Notes: generated by a model from the letters alone, not told the origin. A stretch of 42,048 bases of DNA from Deltaproteobacteria bacterium (GCA_021778115.1 JAJYCS010000014.1:1-42048), one strand, 5' to 3'. Shown: positions 14,833-25,832, counted from the first letter of the stretch. Translations and numbers: made by a program.

Positions 14833-17463
14833 ATGACCGGAACCGAGATTCGCGCACGTTTTCTGAAGTATTTTGAGGAACGGGGCCATACCGTGGTGGC
14901 CAGTTCGGGGTTGATCCCCCAGAACGACCCGACCCTGATGTTCACCAACGCCGGCATGAACCAGTTCAAGGACTGCTTTCTGGGGATGGAGGACCGGGGC
15001 TACTACCGGGCCGCTTCGTCACAAAAATGCGTGCGGGCCGGCGGCAAGCATAACGATCTGGAAAACGTGGGGCGCACCGCCCGTCACCATACCTTTTTTG
15101 AGATGCTGGGCAACTTCTCCTTTGGCGACTACTTCAAAAAGGAGGCGATCTCCTTTGCCTGGGAGTTCCTGACCAAGGAACTGCAACTGGATAAAAGCCG
15201 ACTGTATGTGACGGTCTATACCGATGATGACGAGGCAGCCGACATCTGGCACCAGCAGGAAGGGGTGCCGCTCGACCGGATCTACCGTTTTGGCGAGAAG
15301 GACAACTTTTGGTCCATGGGGGATACCGGCCCCTGCGGTCCCTGCACCGAGATATTCTGGGATAACGGTCCCGAGGTGGGCTGCGGTACACCGGACTGTG
15401 CCGTGGGGTGCGATTGCGACCGTTACATGGAGATCTGGAACAACGTCTTCATGCAGTTCAACCGCACCGCCGACGGCGTGCTGCATCCGCTGCCCAAGCC
15501 GTCCGTGGATACCGGCATGGGGCTGGAGCGGATCACCACCGTCATGCAGGGGGTCCGCTCCAACTATGACACCGACCTCTTGCAGGGGATCATCCGCCAT
15601 ATCGAGCGTCACAGCGGCAAAAAATATGGTGAGAGTGAAAAGGACAGCGTCTCGATGCGGGTGATCGCCGATCACTGCCGGGCGGTGACCTTTCTGATCT
15701 GCGATGGCGCCCTGCCCAGTAACGAGGGACGCGGCTACGTGCTACGCCGGATCATGCGCCGGGCCGCCCGCCACGCCAAGATGCTCGGCGTCGCCGAGCC
15801 GCTCTTGTGCCGGATGGTGGATGCGGTGCGTGAGATGATGGGCGAGGCCTATCCCGAACTGGCCGAGCGCGAGGCGTACATCAAAAAGGTGATCCTGGCC
15901 GAGGAGGAGCGGTTCAACGAAACCCTCGACCGCGGCCTGGCCATGCTGAACGAGGAAGTCTCCAGTCTGCGGGCGGCCGGCAGGACTGTCATCCCCGGTG
16001 ACACCCTGTTCAGGCTGTACGATACCTACGGGTTTCCGGTGGACCTGACCGAGGATATCGTGCGGGCCGAAGGGTTCAGCGTGGACGAGCCTGGCTTCGA
16101 GGTCTGCATGGAGCGGCAGCGCGAGTTGGGCCGTGAAAACTGGAAAGGTTCCGGCGCCGCCGGTATCGCAGATGTCTTCAAGGAGTTGCATACTCGTGGT
16201 CTGCGCTCCACGTTCGTGGGCTATACCGCCCTGACCGCCTTTGCGCCGGTCACGGCCCTGCTGCTAGATGGTGTCAAGGTGCCCTCAGCAACGGCCGGCG
16301 ATCGGGTTGATCTGGTTGTTGAGACTACGCCGTTCTATGGGGAATCCGGCGGCCAGGCCGGTGATAGCGGCACCATCTCCTCGGGCCACGCCCATCTGGA
16401 GGTACTTGCCACCTCCCGACCCTTTACCGATCTGGTGGTGCATCACTGCCTGGTCAAGGAGGGCTCTGTCAAGGTCGGCGATGCGGTCAATCTGACCGTG
16501 GCGGTGGATGGACGTCGCGCCACGGCCCGTAACCATACCGCCACCCACCTGCTGCAGGCCGCTCTGCGCCAGGTGCTGGGGGAGCATGTCAAACAGGCCG
16601 GTTCCTTGGTGGAGCCGGATCGATTGCGCTTCGACTTCACCCACTTCACCGGAATGACCTCCGATGAGGCGCAGCGGGTGGAAGAGCTGGTGAACGGCTG
16701 GATCATGGAGAATGTCGCGTTGTCGATCCGCGAGATGGGGATGCAGGAGGCGGTGGAGAGCGGCGCAACGGCGCTGTTTGACGAAAAATATGGCGATACC
16801 GTGCGGGTGGTGCGGGTCGGTGAGGTGAGCGCCGAACTGTGCGGCGGCACCCATGTGCGGGCCAGTGGTGACATCGGCCTGTTCAAGATCCTCTCCGAAG
16901 GAGGCATTGCGGCCGGTGTACGGCGGATCGAAGGGGCCACCGGCTTCAACGCCCTGCGTATGGTACGTCGTCTGGAAACGGAGCGTCAGGCCGTGGCTGA
17001 GCTGCTCAAGGCCGACAGCAGCAAGCTCCTGGACCGGGTCGAAAAGCTGGTGGAACGACAGCGGGAGCTGCAGCGGGAGCTGGAGACACTGCAGAGCAGG
17101 CTGAACGCCGTCCAGTCCGGCGACCTGTTGTCCCAGGTCCGAGAGGTTGCCGGGGTCAGGCTGCTGGCCACCCAGGTGCCGGTGGCCGATATCCGGGCGC
17201 TGCGTGACCTGGCCGACCAGCTGCGGGACAAGCTCGCTTCCGGGGTGCTGGTGCTGGGGGCGGAGCTGGACGGCAAGGCCAATCTGCTGGTGGTGGTGAC
17301 CAAGGACTTGACTGACCGATTCAAGGCTGGCGAACTGGTGGCAAAACTGGCGCCGATGGTTGGCGGTCGGGGTGGCGGTAAACCTGAACTGGCCCAGGCC
17401 GGTGGTTCCCAACCGGAAAAACTGGCTGAGACGCTGGCGGCGGTGGCGGAGATGCTGGGCTAG
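14833..17463 (+). CDS. alaS: Alanyl-tRNA synthetase
   Basis: An 876-residue class II synthetase that charges tRNA-Ala in the cytoplasm. The catalytic domain (about 1-250) has [11 protein letters not shown] (motif 2 region) and [10 protein letters not shown] (motif 3). The editing domain shows HTATH at 568-572 and CGGTH at 670-674, the zinc ligands used to clear Ser and Gly mischarging. The C-Ala domain ends in [16 protein letters not shown] prefer the ATG at 14833 over 14824 because GGAGAGGG (14816-14823) is spaced properly only for the former. Only 9 nt separate it from the following sensor gene. Confidence 0.97.
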   Translation: MTGTEIRARFLKYFEERGHTVVASSGLIPQNDPTLMFTNAGMNQFKDCFLGMEDRGYYRAASSQKCVRAGGKHNDLENVGRTARHHTFFEMLGNFSFGDYFKKEAISFAWEFLTKELQLDKSRLYVTVYTDDDEAADIWHQQEGVPLDRIYRFGEKDNFWSMGDTGPCGPCTEIFWDNGPEVGCGTPDCAVGCDCDRYMEIWNNVFMQFNRTADGVLHPLPKPSVDTGMGLERITTVMQGVRSNYDTDLLQGIIRHIERHSGKKYGESEKDSVSMRVIADHCRAVTFLICDGALPSNEGRGYVLRRIMRRAARHAKMLGVAEPLLCRMVDAVREMMGEAYPELAEREAYIKKVILAEEERFNETLDRGLAMLNEEVSSLRAAGRTVIPGDTLFRLYDTYGFPVDLTEDIVRAEGFSVDEPGFEVCMERQRELGRENWKGSGAAGIADVFKELHTRGLRSTFVGYTALTAFAPVTALLLDGVKVPSATAGDRVDLVVETTPFYGESGGQAGDSGTISSGHAHLEVLATSRPFTDLVVHHCLVKEGSVKVGDAVNLTVAVDGRRATARNHTATHLLQAALRQVLGEHVKQAGSLVEPDRLRFDFTHFTGMTSDEAQRVEELVNGWIMENVALSIREMGMQEAVESGATALFDEKYGDTVRVVRVGEVSAELCGGTHVRASGDIGLFKILSEGGIAAGVRRIEGATGFNALRMVRRLETERQAVAELLKADSSKLLDRVEKLVERQRELQRELETLQSRLNAVQSGDLLSQVREVAGVRLLATQVPVADIRALRDLADQLRDKLASGVLVLGAELDGKANLLVVVTKDLTDRFKAGELVAKLAPMVGGRGGGKPELAQAGGSQPEKLAETLAAVAEMLG

Positions 17464-17472
17464 GGACGGCTG

Positions 17473-18570
17473 ATGGCGGAGCAACGGCAGATCACGGTGC
17501 TGGTGGTGGATGACGAACAGATCATCCGTGAGCTGTGTGGCCATGCCCTGAAGGAATACCGCGTCCTGCAGGCGGGCTCGCTGCCGCAGGCGCTGGAGCT
17601 GTACCGTACCGAGCAGATCGATCTGGTGTTGACCGACGTGATGATGCCCGGCGGCAGCGGGATTGAGCTGCTGCGCCAGGTCAAGCAGATCGACCCCGGG
17701 GCCGTGGTGATCGTGATGACCGGCTTTGGGGACAAGGAGACCATCCTGAACGCCCTCAAGGAGGATGCGGATGATTTCATCAACAAACCGCTGCAGCTGC
17801 TGCAGCTGCGTACCGCCGTGCAGAAGGCCCTGGGCAAGCGGGCGCTCAAGGAGGAGCTCGCCACCCTGAAACGCCTGGACAGCCTGAAGGGGCTCTTCCT
17901 CGCCATGATCTCTCACAAATTGCGTACCCCTATTACCTCCCTCTCCCTCGGTCTGGAAGAACTGCAGCGTTATGCCGTGCAGTTCGCCCCGGAGGAGAGT
18001 TGCCGCGAACGTTTGCGCTCCATGCATGACGATCTGCAGTTTCTGACCCGTCTGGTCACCAGTCTGCTGCGCTTCAACCAGATCATGCTGCAGGAGGGGG
18101 ACCATCGGACAGCCCGCTGGGGAGTTGCCGAGCTGCTGCGTGAGGTCGCCGAGACCGCGGCCCTGGTTGCAGACAAGCCAGGCATCACCCTTACCATGGC
18201 CCTTGATGTTGTCCCTCCCCTCCTGTGCGACCGCGAACGGTTGGCATTCGCCCTGCAGCAGGTGCTGGATAACGCCTTCAAGTTCAGCGATGACAGCGGT
18301 ACCGTGACGGTCTCGCTGATGCATGCCGATGGGCAGGCCCAGATTGTGGTGCAGGATACCGGCTGCGGCATTCCTGCTGAGGAAATGCCGAAGCTTTTTG
18401 AGCGGTTTTATCAGGTTGACCCTGATGCCACCGGTCAGATACCAGGCTTCGGTCTGGGCCTGTTCTGCGCCCGGGAGATCATCCGGCAGCATGGCGGTAC
18501 CATTACCCTTGCCAGCGAGCCGGGGCAGGGAACGACTGTCACCATCTGTCTGAAGACCACCAAGGAGTGA
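17473..18570 (+). CDS. Response-regulator receiver / histidine kinase hybrid (REC-HisKA-HATPase)
   Basis: A soluble 365-residue protein with no membrane helix. Residues 7-120 are a receiver domain with acidic pair D13/D14, phospho-acceptor D55 in LTDVMMP and K105 in NKP. Residues about 140-205 are a dimerisation/phospho-acceptor domain with H148 in SHKLRTP; the residue after His is Lys instead of the usual Glu/Asp. Residues 240-360 are the ATPase domain with N box QVLDNAFKFS, G1 DTGCGIP, F box LFERFYQ and G2 GFGLGLF. It lies 9 nt after alaS and 7 nt before argB, so it is probably co-transcribed with arginine genes. Its signal and partner are unknown. Confidence 0.9.
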   Translation: MAEQRQITVLVVDDEQIIRELCGHALKEYRVLQAGSLPQALELYRTEQIDLVLTDVMMPGGSGIELLRQVKQIDPGAVVIVMTGFGDKETILNALKEDADDFINKPLQLLQLRTAVQKALGKRALKEELATLKRLDSLKGLFLAMISHKLRTPITSLSLGLEELQRYAVQFAPEESCRERLRSMHDDLQFLTRLVTSLLRFNQIMLQEGDHRTARWGVAELLREVAETAALVADKPGITLTMALDVVPPLLCDRERLAFALQQVLDNAFKFSDDSGTVTVSLMHADGQAQIVVQDTGCGIPAEEMPKLFERFYQVDPDATGQIPGFGLGLFCAREIIRQHGGTITLASEPGQGTTVTICLKTTKE

Positions 18571-18577
18571 ACGGACC

Positions 18578-19456
18578 GTGAAGCATCTGATCGATAAAGC
18601 TACTACCCTGATGGAGGCCCTGCCGTATATCCGCCGTTTTTCCGGCAAGACCTTCGTGATCAAGTACGGCGGGCATGCCATGGCGGACGAACGTCTCAAG
18701 CAGTCCTTTGCCCTGGATGTGATCATGCTCCGTTCGTTGGGTATCAACACGGTGATCGTGCATGGCGGCGGCCCCCAGATCAATGAGACCCTCAAACGAT
18801 ACGGTATTGTATCCGAATTCGTACGCGGCATGCGGGTCACCGACCGCGAGACCATGGCGGTGGTGGAGATGGTGCTGGTGGGGCAGGTCAACAAGGAGGT
18901 GGTGGGGTACCTGAATCAGCATGGCGGCCGCGCCGTGGGCCTGTCCGGCAAAGACGGCACCCTGCTGCTCTCCCAAAAGTTGCTGCAGGAGGTGCCCACC
19001 GAACAGGGCGGTGTCGAACAGGTAGACATCGGCTATGTGGGCGATGTGGTCAAAGTGAACAGCGATCTGATCCGGACGCTGGAACAGGGCGGCTTTCTGC
19101 CGGTGATCGCGCCGGTGGGGGTCGGGCCGGAGGGGGAGAGCTACAACATCAACGCCGACCTGGTGGCCGGCCGGGTGGCGGCGGCCCTGCATGCCGAAAA
19201 GCTGATCCTGTTGACCGATACGCCTGGCGTGCTGGACGCCAACAAACAGTTGATTCCCGCCATCGCGGTGGCCGAGATGCACCGGCTGATCGAGCAGGAG
19301 GCCATTACCGGCGGCATGATCCCCAAGGTGGTCTGTTGCGCCGAGGCGTTGCGGGATGGTGTCAAGAAGGCCCACATTATTGACGGCAGGATGGAACATG
19401 CCGTGCTGCTGGAGATATTTACCGATGTCGGCATCGGTACGGAGATAACGAAATGA
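18578..19456 (+). CDS. argB: Acetylglutamate kinase
   Basis: A 292-residue N-acetyl-L-glutamate kinase, second step of arginine synthesis. The amino acid kinase fold is shown by VIKYGGHAM (about 27-35), VIVHGGGPQIN (about 63-73) and the late SYNINADLVAG. The extra N-terminal helix (KATTLMEALPYIRRFSGK) is the mark of hexameric, arginine-inhibited kinases, so feedback inhibition by arginine is likely; this is family knowledge, not shown here. The GTG start has AAGGAG 10 nt upstream. ATGA overlap with argD. Confidence 0.96.
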   Translation: MKHLIDKATTLMEALPYIRRFSGKTFVIKYGGHAMADERLKQSFALDVIMLRSLGINTVIVHGGGPQINETLKRYGIVSEFVRGMRVTDRETMAVVEMVLVGQVNKEVVGYLNQHGGRAVGLSGKDGTLLLSQKLLQEVPTEQGGVEQVDIGYVGDVVKVNSDLIRTLEQGGFLPVIAPVGVGPEGESYNINADLVAGRVAAALHAEKLILLTDTPGVLDANKQLIPAIAVAEMHRLIEQEAITGGMIPKVVCCAEALRDGVKKAHIIDGRMEHAVLLEIFTDVGIGTEITK

Positions 19457-20655
19457 CAACAACAGAACAGTGGGTGGAACGGTCCGACCGGGTGATCATG
19501 AAGACCTACGGCCGCTACCCGATTGTGCCGGTCAGGGGTGAAGGGTGTCGGGTATGGGATGCCGATGGCCGGGAGTACCTGGATTTTTTGGCTGGCGTGG
19601 CGGTGAACAACCTGGGCCATTGCCATCCGCGGGTGGTAAGAGCGATCCAGGAACAGGCCGCTACGCTGATCCATTGTTCCAACTACTACCAGATTCCCCA
19701 ACAGATCGAGCTGGCTGAGCTTTTGTGCAGCCACTCCTTCGCCGACAAGGCCTTCTTCTGTAACAGCGGAGCCGAGGCCAACGAGGCGGCCATCAAGCTG
19801 GCCCGCAAGTACAGCCGCGAAACCTTCGACAACCCCGAACGCTACGGGATCATCACCGCTGCCGATTCGTTCCATGGCCGCACCATGGCCACGGTCTCCG
19901 CCACCGGGCAGGAGAAGATCCAGCGTTTTTTCGATCCGCTCTTGCACGGGTTCGCCCATGTGCCGTTCAACGACCTGGCCGCCCTGGAGGCCGCCATTAC
20001 CCCGCAGACCTGTGCCGTCATGCTGGAGCCGATCCAGGGTGAGGGCGGGATCAATGCCCCCTCGGCGGCCTATATGCAAGGGGTGCGGGAGCTGTGCGAC
20101 CGGCACCGGTTGCTGTTGATCCTGGACGAGGTGCAGGTGGGAATGGGCCGCACCGGTAAGCTGTTTGCCCATGAACATTTTGGCATCAGGCCGGACATCA
20201 TGACCTTGGCCAAGGCCCTGGCTGGCGGTGCACCGATCGGCGCCATGCTGGCCACGGATGCCGTGGCCGCCTCTTTTTCGCCGGGCACCCACGGGTCCAC
20301 CTTTGGCGGCAACCCCCTGGTGACCGCCGCTGCGGTTGCAACAATACGGACCATGCTTGAGGAAGGGCTGCTGAACCGCTGTGAGGAGATGGGGGAATAC
20401 CTGCATGGCGAACTGGAGACCCTGGGCACGAAGTATCCCTTTGTGAAAGAGGTGCGCGGCATCGGCCTGATGATCGGCATGGGGCTTTCCATCCCCGGTG
20501 CTGAAATCGTCAAAAAAGGCCATCAGCGCGGCCTGCTGCTGAATGTGACCCATGATACGGTGCTGCGCTTCGTGCCGCCGCTGGTGGTGACCAAGCAGGA
20601 GGTTAACCGGATGATCGAAATTCTGGACGGCATATTCAAGGAGATTGAGGCATGA
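19453..20655 (+). CDS. argD: Acetylornithine aminotransferase
   Basis: A 400-residue class III PLP aminotransferase making N-acetylornithine. It shows FFCNSGAEANEAAIKLAR (phosphate-binding), the Asp motif LILDEVQVGMGRTG, and the PLP lysine in TLAKALAGGAPIGAM. GSTFGGNPL near residue 278 is typical of the ArgD group rather than GABA or succinylornithine enzymes. It overlaps argB and argF by 4 nt each (ATGA), so the three genes are translationally coupled. It may also act in lysine synthesis (DapC role), as in many bacteria. Confidence 0.96.
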   Translation: MTTTEQWVERSDRVIMKTYGRYPIVPVRGEGCRVWDADGREYLDFLAGVAVNNLGHCHPRVVRAIQEQAATLIHCSNYYQIPQQIELAELLCSHSFADKAFFCNSGAEANEAAIKLARKYSRETFDNPERYGIITAADSFHGRTMATVSATGQEKIQRFFDPLLHGFAHVPFNDLAALEAAITPQTCAVMLEPIQGEGGINAPSAAYMQGVRELCDRHRLLLILDEVQVGMGRTGKLFAHEHFGIRPDIMTLAKALAGGAPIGAMLATDAVAASFSPGTHGSTFGGNPLVTAAAVATIRTMLEEGLLNRCEEMGEYLHGELETLGTKYPFVKEVRGIGLMIGMGLSIPGAEIVKKGHQRGLLLNVTHDTVLRFVPPLVVTKQEVNRMIEILDGIFKEIEA

Positions 20656-21563
20656 CCCGGCATTTCCTGCGCCTGCGGGACTATACGAAGCACGAACTGG
20701 ACGGCCTGCTGGCGTTGGCGGCAGACTTGAAAAGCAAGCAGAAGAATGGAGTGGCGCATCACCTGCTGAAGGGCAAGACCTTGGCGATGATCTTCGAGAA
20801 GGCCTCCACCCGCACCCGCATCTCCTTTGAGGTGGGTATCTTCCAACTGGGTGGGCATGGCCTGTTCATCTCTTCGGCCAACTCCCAGATGGGGCGCGGC
20901 GAGCCGATCAAGGATACGGCCCGGGTGATGGCCCGCTATTGCGACGGTGTGATGATACGGACCTTCGGCCAGGAGATTGTGGATGAGTTTGCCCGGTACT
21001 CCGGCGTGCCGGTGATCAACGGCCTGACCGACCTCTACCACCCCTGCCAGATCCTGGCTGACCTGCAGACCGTGATCGAGCAGAAGGGCGGCTACCAGGG
21101 GCTCAAGTTCGCCTGGGTCGGCGACGGCAATAACATGGCTAACACCTGGATTGAGGCGGCCGCTATCCTGGGCTTTGACCTGACCCTGGCCTGCCCTAAG
21201 GGCTACGAGCCGGACCGTGAGGTATGGGAGTGGGCCCAGGCCCACGGAACCAGCCGTATCACCATCACCGAGGATCCGGAAGAAGCGGTGCGCGATGCGC
21301 AGGTGATCAATACCGATGTCTGGGCCAGCATGGGGCAGGAGGCCGAGCAGAAGCAACGCGAGCAGGCCTTCCAGGGTTACTGTGTGGATGATCGGCTGTT
21401 GTCCTTGGCTGATCCAGCCTGCATCGTTCTGCATTGCCTGCCCGCCCACCGCGGCGAGGAGATCAGCGACAGCGTGATCGAAGGCAGGCACTCCGTCGTC
21501 TGGGATGAGGCGGAAAACAGACTGCACATACAAAAGGCCATCATGGCCACTCTGATGCAATAA
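20652..21563 (+). CDS. argF: Ornithine carbamoyltransferase
   Basis: A 303-residue anabolic OTCase converting ornithine and carbamoyl phosphate to citrulline. The carbamoyl-phosphate motif is [13 protein letters not shown] (about residues 47-59), followed by HPCQILAD, the ornithine-binding [12 protein letters not shown] and the catalytic [10 protein letters not shown] (about 259-268). Length matches the short bacterial enzyme. It follows argD with a 4-nt overlap and precedes argG by 26 nt. Confidence 0.97.
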   Translation: MTRHFLRLRDYTKHELDGLLALAADLKSKQKNGVAHHLLKGKTLAMIFEKASTRTRISFEVGIFQLGGHGLFISSANSQMGRGEPIKDTARVMARYCDGVMIRTFGQEIVDEFARYSGVPVINGLTDLYHPCQILADLQTVIEQKGGYQGLKFAWVGDGNNMANTWIEAAAILGFDLTLACPKGYEPDREVWEWAQAHGTSRITITEDPEEAVRDAQVINTDVWASMGQEAEQKQREQAFQGYCVDDRLLSLADPACIVLHCLPAHRGEEISDSVIEGRHSVVWDEAENRLHIQKAIMATLMQ

Positions 21564-21589
21564 ACAGCGATCGATTAAGGAGACACACC

Positions 21590-22810
21590 ATGGCAAAACC
21601 GAAGCTCGATGCGAAGAAGATTGTACTGGCCTACTCCGGTGGGCTGGATACCTCGATTATCCTCAAGTGGTTGAAAAACGAATATGGCGCCGAGATCGTC
21701 ACCTTCTCCGCCGACCTGGGGCAGGGGGACGAACTGGCGCCGATTCGGGAAAAGGCCCTTAAGACCGGGGCCAGCGCCGTCTATATCGATGACCTGAAGG
21801 AGGAGTTTGTCAAGGACTTCGTCTTTCCGATGTTCAGGGCTAACGCCATCTACGAGGGGCACTACCTGTTGGGTACCTCCATCGCCCGTCCGCTGATCGC
21901 CAAGCGTCAGATGGAGATCGCCAAGCTGGAGGGCTGCGACGCCGTCTCCCATGGCGCCACCGGTAAGGGGAACGATCAGGTGCGCTTCGAGCTGGCCTAC
22001 TACCACTTCGATCCCGCCATCAAGGTGATCGCCCCCTGGCGGGAGTGGAAGCTGAACAGCCGCAAGGCGCTGATCGCCTACGCCAAGAAGAACGACATCC
22101 CGATCCCGATCACCAAGAAGCGTCCCTGGTCGTCCGATCGCAACCTGCTGCATATCTCGTTTGAAGGCGGCATCCTGGAGGACACCTGGGCCGAGGCGCC
22201 GGAAGAGATGTACGTGCTGACCAAGAAGCCGGAGAAGGCCCCCAACAAGCCGCAGTACGTGGAGATCGAATTCAAGAACGGCAACGCGGTGGCGGTGGAT
22301 GGCGAGAAGATGTCACCGGCACAACTGCTGGCCCACCTGAACTACATCGGCGGTGAGCATGGCATCGGCCGGGTGGACCTGCTGGAGAACCGCTCGGTGG
22401 GTATGAAGTCCCGCGGCGTGTACGAGACCCCCGGTGGCACCATCCTGCGTGAAGCCCACATGGCTGTCGAGCAGATTACCATGGACCGCGAGGTGATGCG
22501 GATCCGTGACTCGTTGATCCCTGAATATGCCCGTCTGGTCTATGCCGGCTACTGGTTCTCCCCTGAGCGGGAGATGATGCAGACCCTGATCGACGATTCC
22601 CAGAAGGCCGTTAACGGCGTGGCCCGGCTCAAGCTGTACAAAGGGCACTGCCGCACCGTGGGACGCAAGTCGGAGACCAACTCCCTGTTCAACCTGGACT
22701 TTGCCACCTTCGAGAAGGATCAGGTCTACAACCAGGCCGACGCCGAAGGGTTTATCAAGATCAATTCCTTGCGGCTGCGGATCCGCTCGCTGATGCAGGG
22801 CAAGAAGTAA
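21590..22810 (+). CDS. argG: Argininosuccinate synthase
   Basis: A 406-residue enzyme ligating citrulline and aspartate with ATP. The P-loop-like pyrophosphatase motif is [11 protein letters not shown] (about residues 13-23), with the substrate-binding [15 protein letters not shown] near 123-137. The start ATG at 21590 follows AAGGAGA at good spacing. It belongs to the short (about 400 residue) bacterial ArgG type. It is followed by a Nudix gene after 3 nt, so the arginine operon continues through unrelated-looking genes to argH. Confidence 0.97.
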   Translation: MAKPKLDAKKIVLAYSGGLDTSIILKWLKNEYGAEIVTFSADLGQGDELAPIREKALKTGASAVYIDDLKEEFVKDFVFPMFRANAIYEGHYLLGTSIARPLIAKRQMEIAKLEGCDAVSHGATGKGNDQVRFELAYYHFDPAIKVIAPWREWKLNSRKALIAYAKKNDIPIPITKKRPWSSDRNLLHISFEGGILEDTWAEAPEEMYVLTKKPEKAPNKPQYVEIEFKNGNAVAVDGEKMSPAQLLAHLNYIGGEHGIGRVDLLENRSVGMKSRGVYETPGGTILREAHMAVEQITMDREVMRIRDSLIPEYARLVYAGYWFSPEREMMQTLIDDSQKAVNGVARLKLYKGHCRTVGRKSETNSLFNLDFATFEKDQVYNQADAEGFIKINSLRLRIRSLMQGKK

Positions 22811-22813
22811 GGT

Positions 22814-23260
22814 GTGACGCACAAGCGGTTCCGGAAGGAACATATCGTCACCTCGGTGGTGGCGGTGATCGTCGATGAACGGCAGCGGGTGCTCCTCACC
22901 AAGAGGAGCATCCCGCCGTTTCAGGGCATGTGGGTCATGCCCGGCGGACAGATCGACCTGGGAGAGCCGATAGTGGCGGCGCTCAAGCGGGAGGTCGATG
23001 AGGAGGTCGGCCTGGATGTGGAACCCGGCCCCCTGATCGATGTCTTTGAGCATGTCACGCCGGGGGAGGACAACTGTCACTACATTATCCTGTTTTACCG
23101 GTGCCGTCCGTTGCATGCCAAGGTTGAACACAATCAGGATGAAGTGGCAGAGGTGCAGTGGGTGCCCCATCAGGAATTACTTCACTACCCGATGCCGGAA
23201 GGGACCCGGCATATCCTGGGGAAGGTCTTTCCGGACGCCTTTCCCTCCGTCGCGGGGTGA
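22814..23260 (+). CDS. Nudix hydrolase
   Basis: A 148-residue Nudix-fold pyrophosphohydrolase. The Nudix box is complete: G45, E51 and REVDEEVGL at 59-67, following the Gx5Ex7REUxEExGU pattern. It starts with a GTG 3 nt after argG. Substrate cannot be read from sequence; MutT-like, ADP-ribose or nucleotide-sugar activity are all possible. The position inside the arg operon suggests co-expression, perhaps a housecleaning role, but this is inference. Confidence 0.9.
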   Translation: MTHKRFRKEHIVTSVVAVIVDERQRVLLTKRSIPPFQGMWVMPGGQIDLGEPIVAALKREVDEEVGLDVEPGPLIDVFEHVTPGEDNCHYIILFYRCRPLHAKVEHNQDEVAEVQWVPHQELLHYPMPEGTRHILGKVFPDAFPSVAG

Positions 23261-23269
23261 GGAAAGGCC

Positions 23270-24436
23270 ATGCCGGAGATTATCGAACAGAAGGTCAACC
23301 TGCAGTTCCCGCTGGGGCATCATCTGCACTGCCTGATCGCCCAGCTGCCCAACCATCTGCATACCGCCGGGGGGGCTCTTGCGGCCGAGCAGGAACAACG
23401 CTGGTCCGCTATTCGATCAGTGCTGGAGCTGGTGAGCAGGGGGGAAGGTAACCTCAAGAAGTTGCACTTTCTGCTGTTTCCCGAGTCATCGCTGCCGGTC
23501 AACCGTTTTGATGACCTGCTGGATAGGGTGAGAACCGACTTCCGGCCCAACACGGTCACCATGATCGGTATCGAGCATCTGTCGCTACGGGAGTACCGTC
23601 AATTCTTAGAACGTTTCCGTGATGACAACGCGGAGGCGATCACCCTGGTTGACAACGACATCGATGCCGGTGACGTGCTGGAGATGCCGGTAAACTGGTG
23701 TGCCATCCTGATCAAGGAGGCTGATGGCCGGTTACGGGTCTTTCTGGAGGCCAAGAGCCATCCATTTCATGGTGAGGAGTTCATCGATACCGAGCACGAC
23801 CTGTACCGCGGACGCCACTTCTACCTGCTGCGCAGTCGGCCGTCCTGTTTTAACTTCATGGCCATTATCTGCCTTGATTATCTGTATCGGAGCCTGTACC
23901 AGTCCAACATCAAGCAGATCATTGACCACGCCAACCAGCTGTACTTCAGCACCCGTCAGGGGCTGGACGCTCTGTTCGTGATCCAATGCAACCCCAAGCC
24001 GGAGCATAAGGCGTACCGCGATGTGGTCAGCGGTTGTTATGGGGAGTACCTCGAGGACCTGCCCGGCGTGCGCGAGACGGTCACCGTCTTTGGCAATGCC
24101 TCCGATGAGACGCTGCTGGACGGCCGGTTGGTGCCGCATGGCTTTGGCCATGCCGCGGTGGTGATCAACCAGCGTCATCGCCTGGCCAAGGTCAAGTTCC
24201 CGGAGTTCGCAACCGATGACTTCGACGGTGCGCCGGTCTGCCGCCTGCGTTTTGGCAGTGGCACCCGGCTGCTCTATTTTAATCTGCCGCTGCAGCACGA
24301 ACTCGACCCGCGCAGCTCCCGGGTGCCGCTTAAGGTGCACAGCATCATGGCCCTGGCGCCGTCCGGCACGTGGGAGAAGGTGTCGGCCATGGAACCGGCA
24401 GAGGGCTACTGGCTTGGTGTCGGGACGCAAAATTGA
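23270..24436 (+). CDS. Uncharacterised protein with nitrilase-like Glu/Lys/Cys pattern
   Basis: A 388-residue soluble protein I cannot assign to a named family. Three segments resemble the carbon-nitrogen hydrolase triad: LLFPESS (E72), FLEAKSHPF (K162) and MAIICLDYLYRS (C201). Spacings of 90 and 39 residues are in or near the nitrilase-superfamily range, and each residue sits at the end of a hydrophobic strand as in that fold. A C-terminal part (about 260-388) adds GNASDETL and RLRFGSGTRLLYFNLPLQHE. It lies 9 nt after the Nudix gene and 18 nt before argH, so it is in the arg operon. Amidase or ureido-type hydrolysis is a guess. Confidence 0.7.
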   Translation: MPEIIEQKVNLQFPLGHHLHCLIAQLPNHLHTAGGALAAEQEQRWSAIRSVLELVSRGEGNLKKLHFLLFPESSLPVNRFDDLLDRVRTDFRPNTVTMIGIEHLSLREYRQFLERFRDDNAEAITLVDNDIDAGDVLEMPVNWCAILIKEADGRLRVFLEAKSHPFHGEEFIDTEHDLYRGRHFYLLRSRPSCFNFMAIICLDYLYRSLYQSNIKQIIDHANQLYFSTRQGLDALFVIQCNPKPEHKAYRDVVSGCYGEYLEDLPGVRETVTVFGNASDETLLDGRLVPHGFGHAAVVINQRHRLAKVKFPEFATDDFDGAPVCRLRFGSGTRLLYFNLPLQHELDPRSSRVPLKVHSIMALAPSGTWEKVSAMEPAEGYWLGVGTQN

Positions 24437-24454
24437 GAGAAGGAGATCAGTTCC

Positions 24455-25831
24455 ATGTCTGAAGATAAGCTTTGGGGCGGACGTTTTACCCAGCCCACCG
24501 ACAAGTTTGTGGAGGAGTTCACCGCCTCCATCGAGTTTGATAAACGGCTCTACCACCAGGATATCCGTGGTTCGGTTGCCCATGCGCGGATGCTGGGGCG
24601 TCAGGGGATCATCCCGCAGGAGGATGTGGACAAGATCGTGAACGGCCTGCTGGATATCCTGCAGCAGATCGAGGCCGGTCAGTTCGATTTTTCGGTGGGG
24701 CTGGAAGATATCCATATGAATATCGAGGCCCGGCTTTCCCAGAAGATCGGCGAGGCTGGCAAGCGGCTGCACACCGGTCGCTCCCGCAACGATCAGGTGG
24801 CGCTTGATATACGGCTCTACCTGCGGGACGAGATCGTGGAGGTGGTGGCCTATCTTGATATGCTGGTTGATGCCCTGCTCAATCAGGCGGAGGCCAATCT
24901 TGACGTGGTGATGCCCGGTTTCACCCATCTGCAGTCGGCCCAACCGATCCTGTTCTCCCACCATCTGCTGGCGTACGTGGAGATGTTCAAGCGGGACAAG
25001 GGGAGGATGGAGGACTGTTGCAAACGGGTGAATGTCATGCCGCTGGGGGCGGGTGCGCTGGCCGGTACTACGTTCCCGATTGACCGTGAGTACGTGGCGG
25101 AACATCTCGACTTTCCGGCCGTGACCCGCAACTCACTGGATTCGGTCTCCGACCGTGATTTTGCCCTGGAGTTCCTGGCGGCCTCTTCGATCCTGATGAT
25201 GCACCTGTCGCGTTTTTCCGAAGAACTGATCCTCTGGTCCACCAGCGCCTTTCGGTTTGTGGAGCTGTCCGACGGTTTCTGCACCGGCTCCTCGATCATG
25301 CCGCAGAAGAAGAACCCTGACGTGCCGGAGCTGGTGCGGGGCAAGACCGGCCGCGTCTATGGCAACCTGATGGCCCTGTTGACCGTGATGAAGGCGCTGC
25401 CCCTTGCCTACAACAAGGATATGCAGGAGGATAAGGAACCGCTCTTTGACACCATTGACACGGTAAAGGGCAGTCTGAAGATCTTCGCCGACATGGTGAA
25501 GGAGATGCGGGTGCATGCCGCTGTCATGGCCAAGGCTGCCGGACAGGGATTTTCCACGGCTACCGATGTGGCCGACTATCTGGTCCGCAAGGGGCTGCCG
25601 TTCCGTGACGCCCATGAGGCGGTGGGTAAGGCGGTGGCCTACTGTGTCGAGAACGAGATGGAGATCACCGATCTCTCCCTGGCGGAGTGGCAACTGTTTT
25701 CGCCCTATTTTTGCGATGATATCTTTGCCGCCATAACGGTTGAGGCCAGCGTCAATGCCCGGAATGTAACCGGTGGTACGGCTCGTAACCGGGTAGAGGC
25801 GGAGATCCGGCGCTGCCGGGAGGGGAAATAG
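24455..25831 (+). CDS. argH: Argininosuccinate lyase
   Basis: A 458-residue fumarase/aspartase-superfamily enzyme that releases arginine and fumarate. The family signature [12 protein letters not shown] is at about residues 278-289, with [13 protein letters not shown] near 106-118 and TPRxxH-like HLQSAQP near 158. The start ATG at 24455 follows AGAAGGAGAT. It is the last arginine gene; the downstream lipoprotein gene begins 1 nt after its stop. Confidence 0.97.
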   Translation: MSEDKLWGGRFTQPTDKFVEEFTASIEFDKRLYHQDIRGSVAHARMLGRQGIIPQEDVDKIVNGLLDILQQIEAGQFDFSVGLEDIHMNIEARLSQKIGEAGKRLHTGRSRNDQVALDIRLYLRDEIVEVVAYLDMLVDALLNQAEANLDVVMPGFTHLQSAQPILFSHHLLAYVEMFKRDKGRMEDCCKRVNVMPLGAGALAGTTFPIDREYVAEHLDFPAVTRNSLDSVSDRDFALEFLAASSILMMHLSRFSEELILWSTSAFRFVELSDGFCTGSSIMPQKKNPDVPELVRGKTGRVYGNLMALLTVMKALPLAYNKDMQEDKEPLFDTIDTVKGSLKIFADMVKEMRVHAAVMAKAAGQGFSTATDVADYLVRKGLPFRDAHEAVGKAVAYCVENEMEITDLSLAEWQLFSPYFCDDIFAAITVEASVNARNVTGGTARNRVEAEIRRCREGK

Positions 25832-25832
25832 G

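Noticed and set aside
16285-18894. 869-codon open frame on the minus strand
   Set aside because: It lies antisense to alaS, the sensor gene and argB, all with clear family motifs; its translation is low-complexity His/Gln/Gly-rich and matches no family I know. A high-GC shadow.
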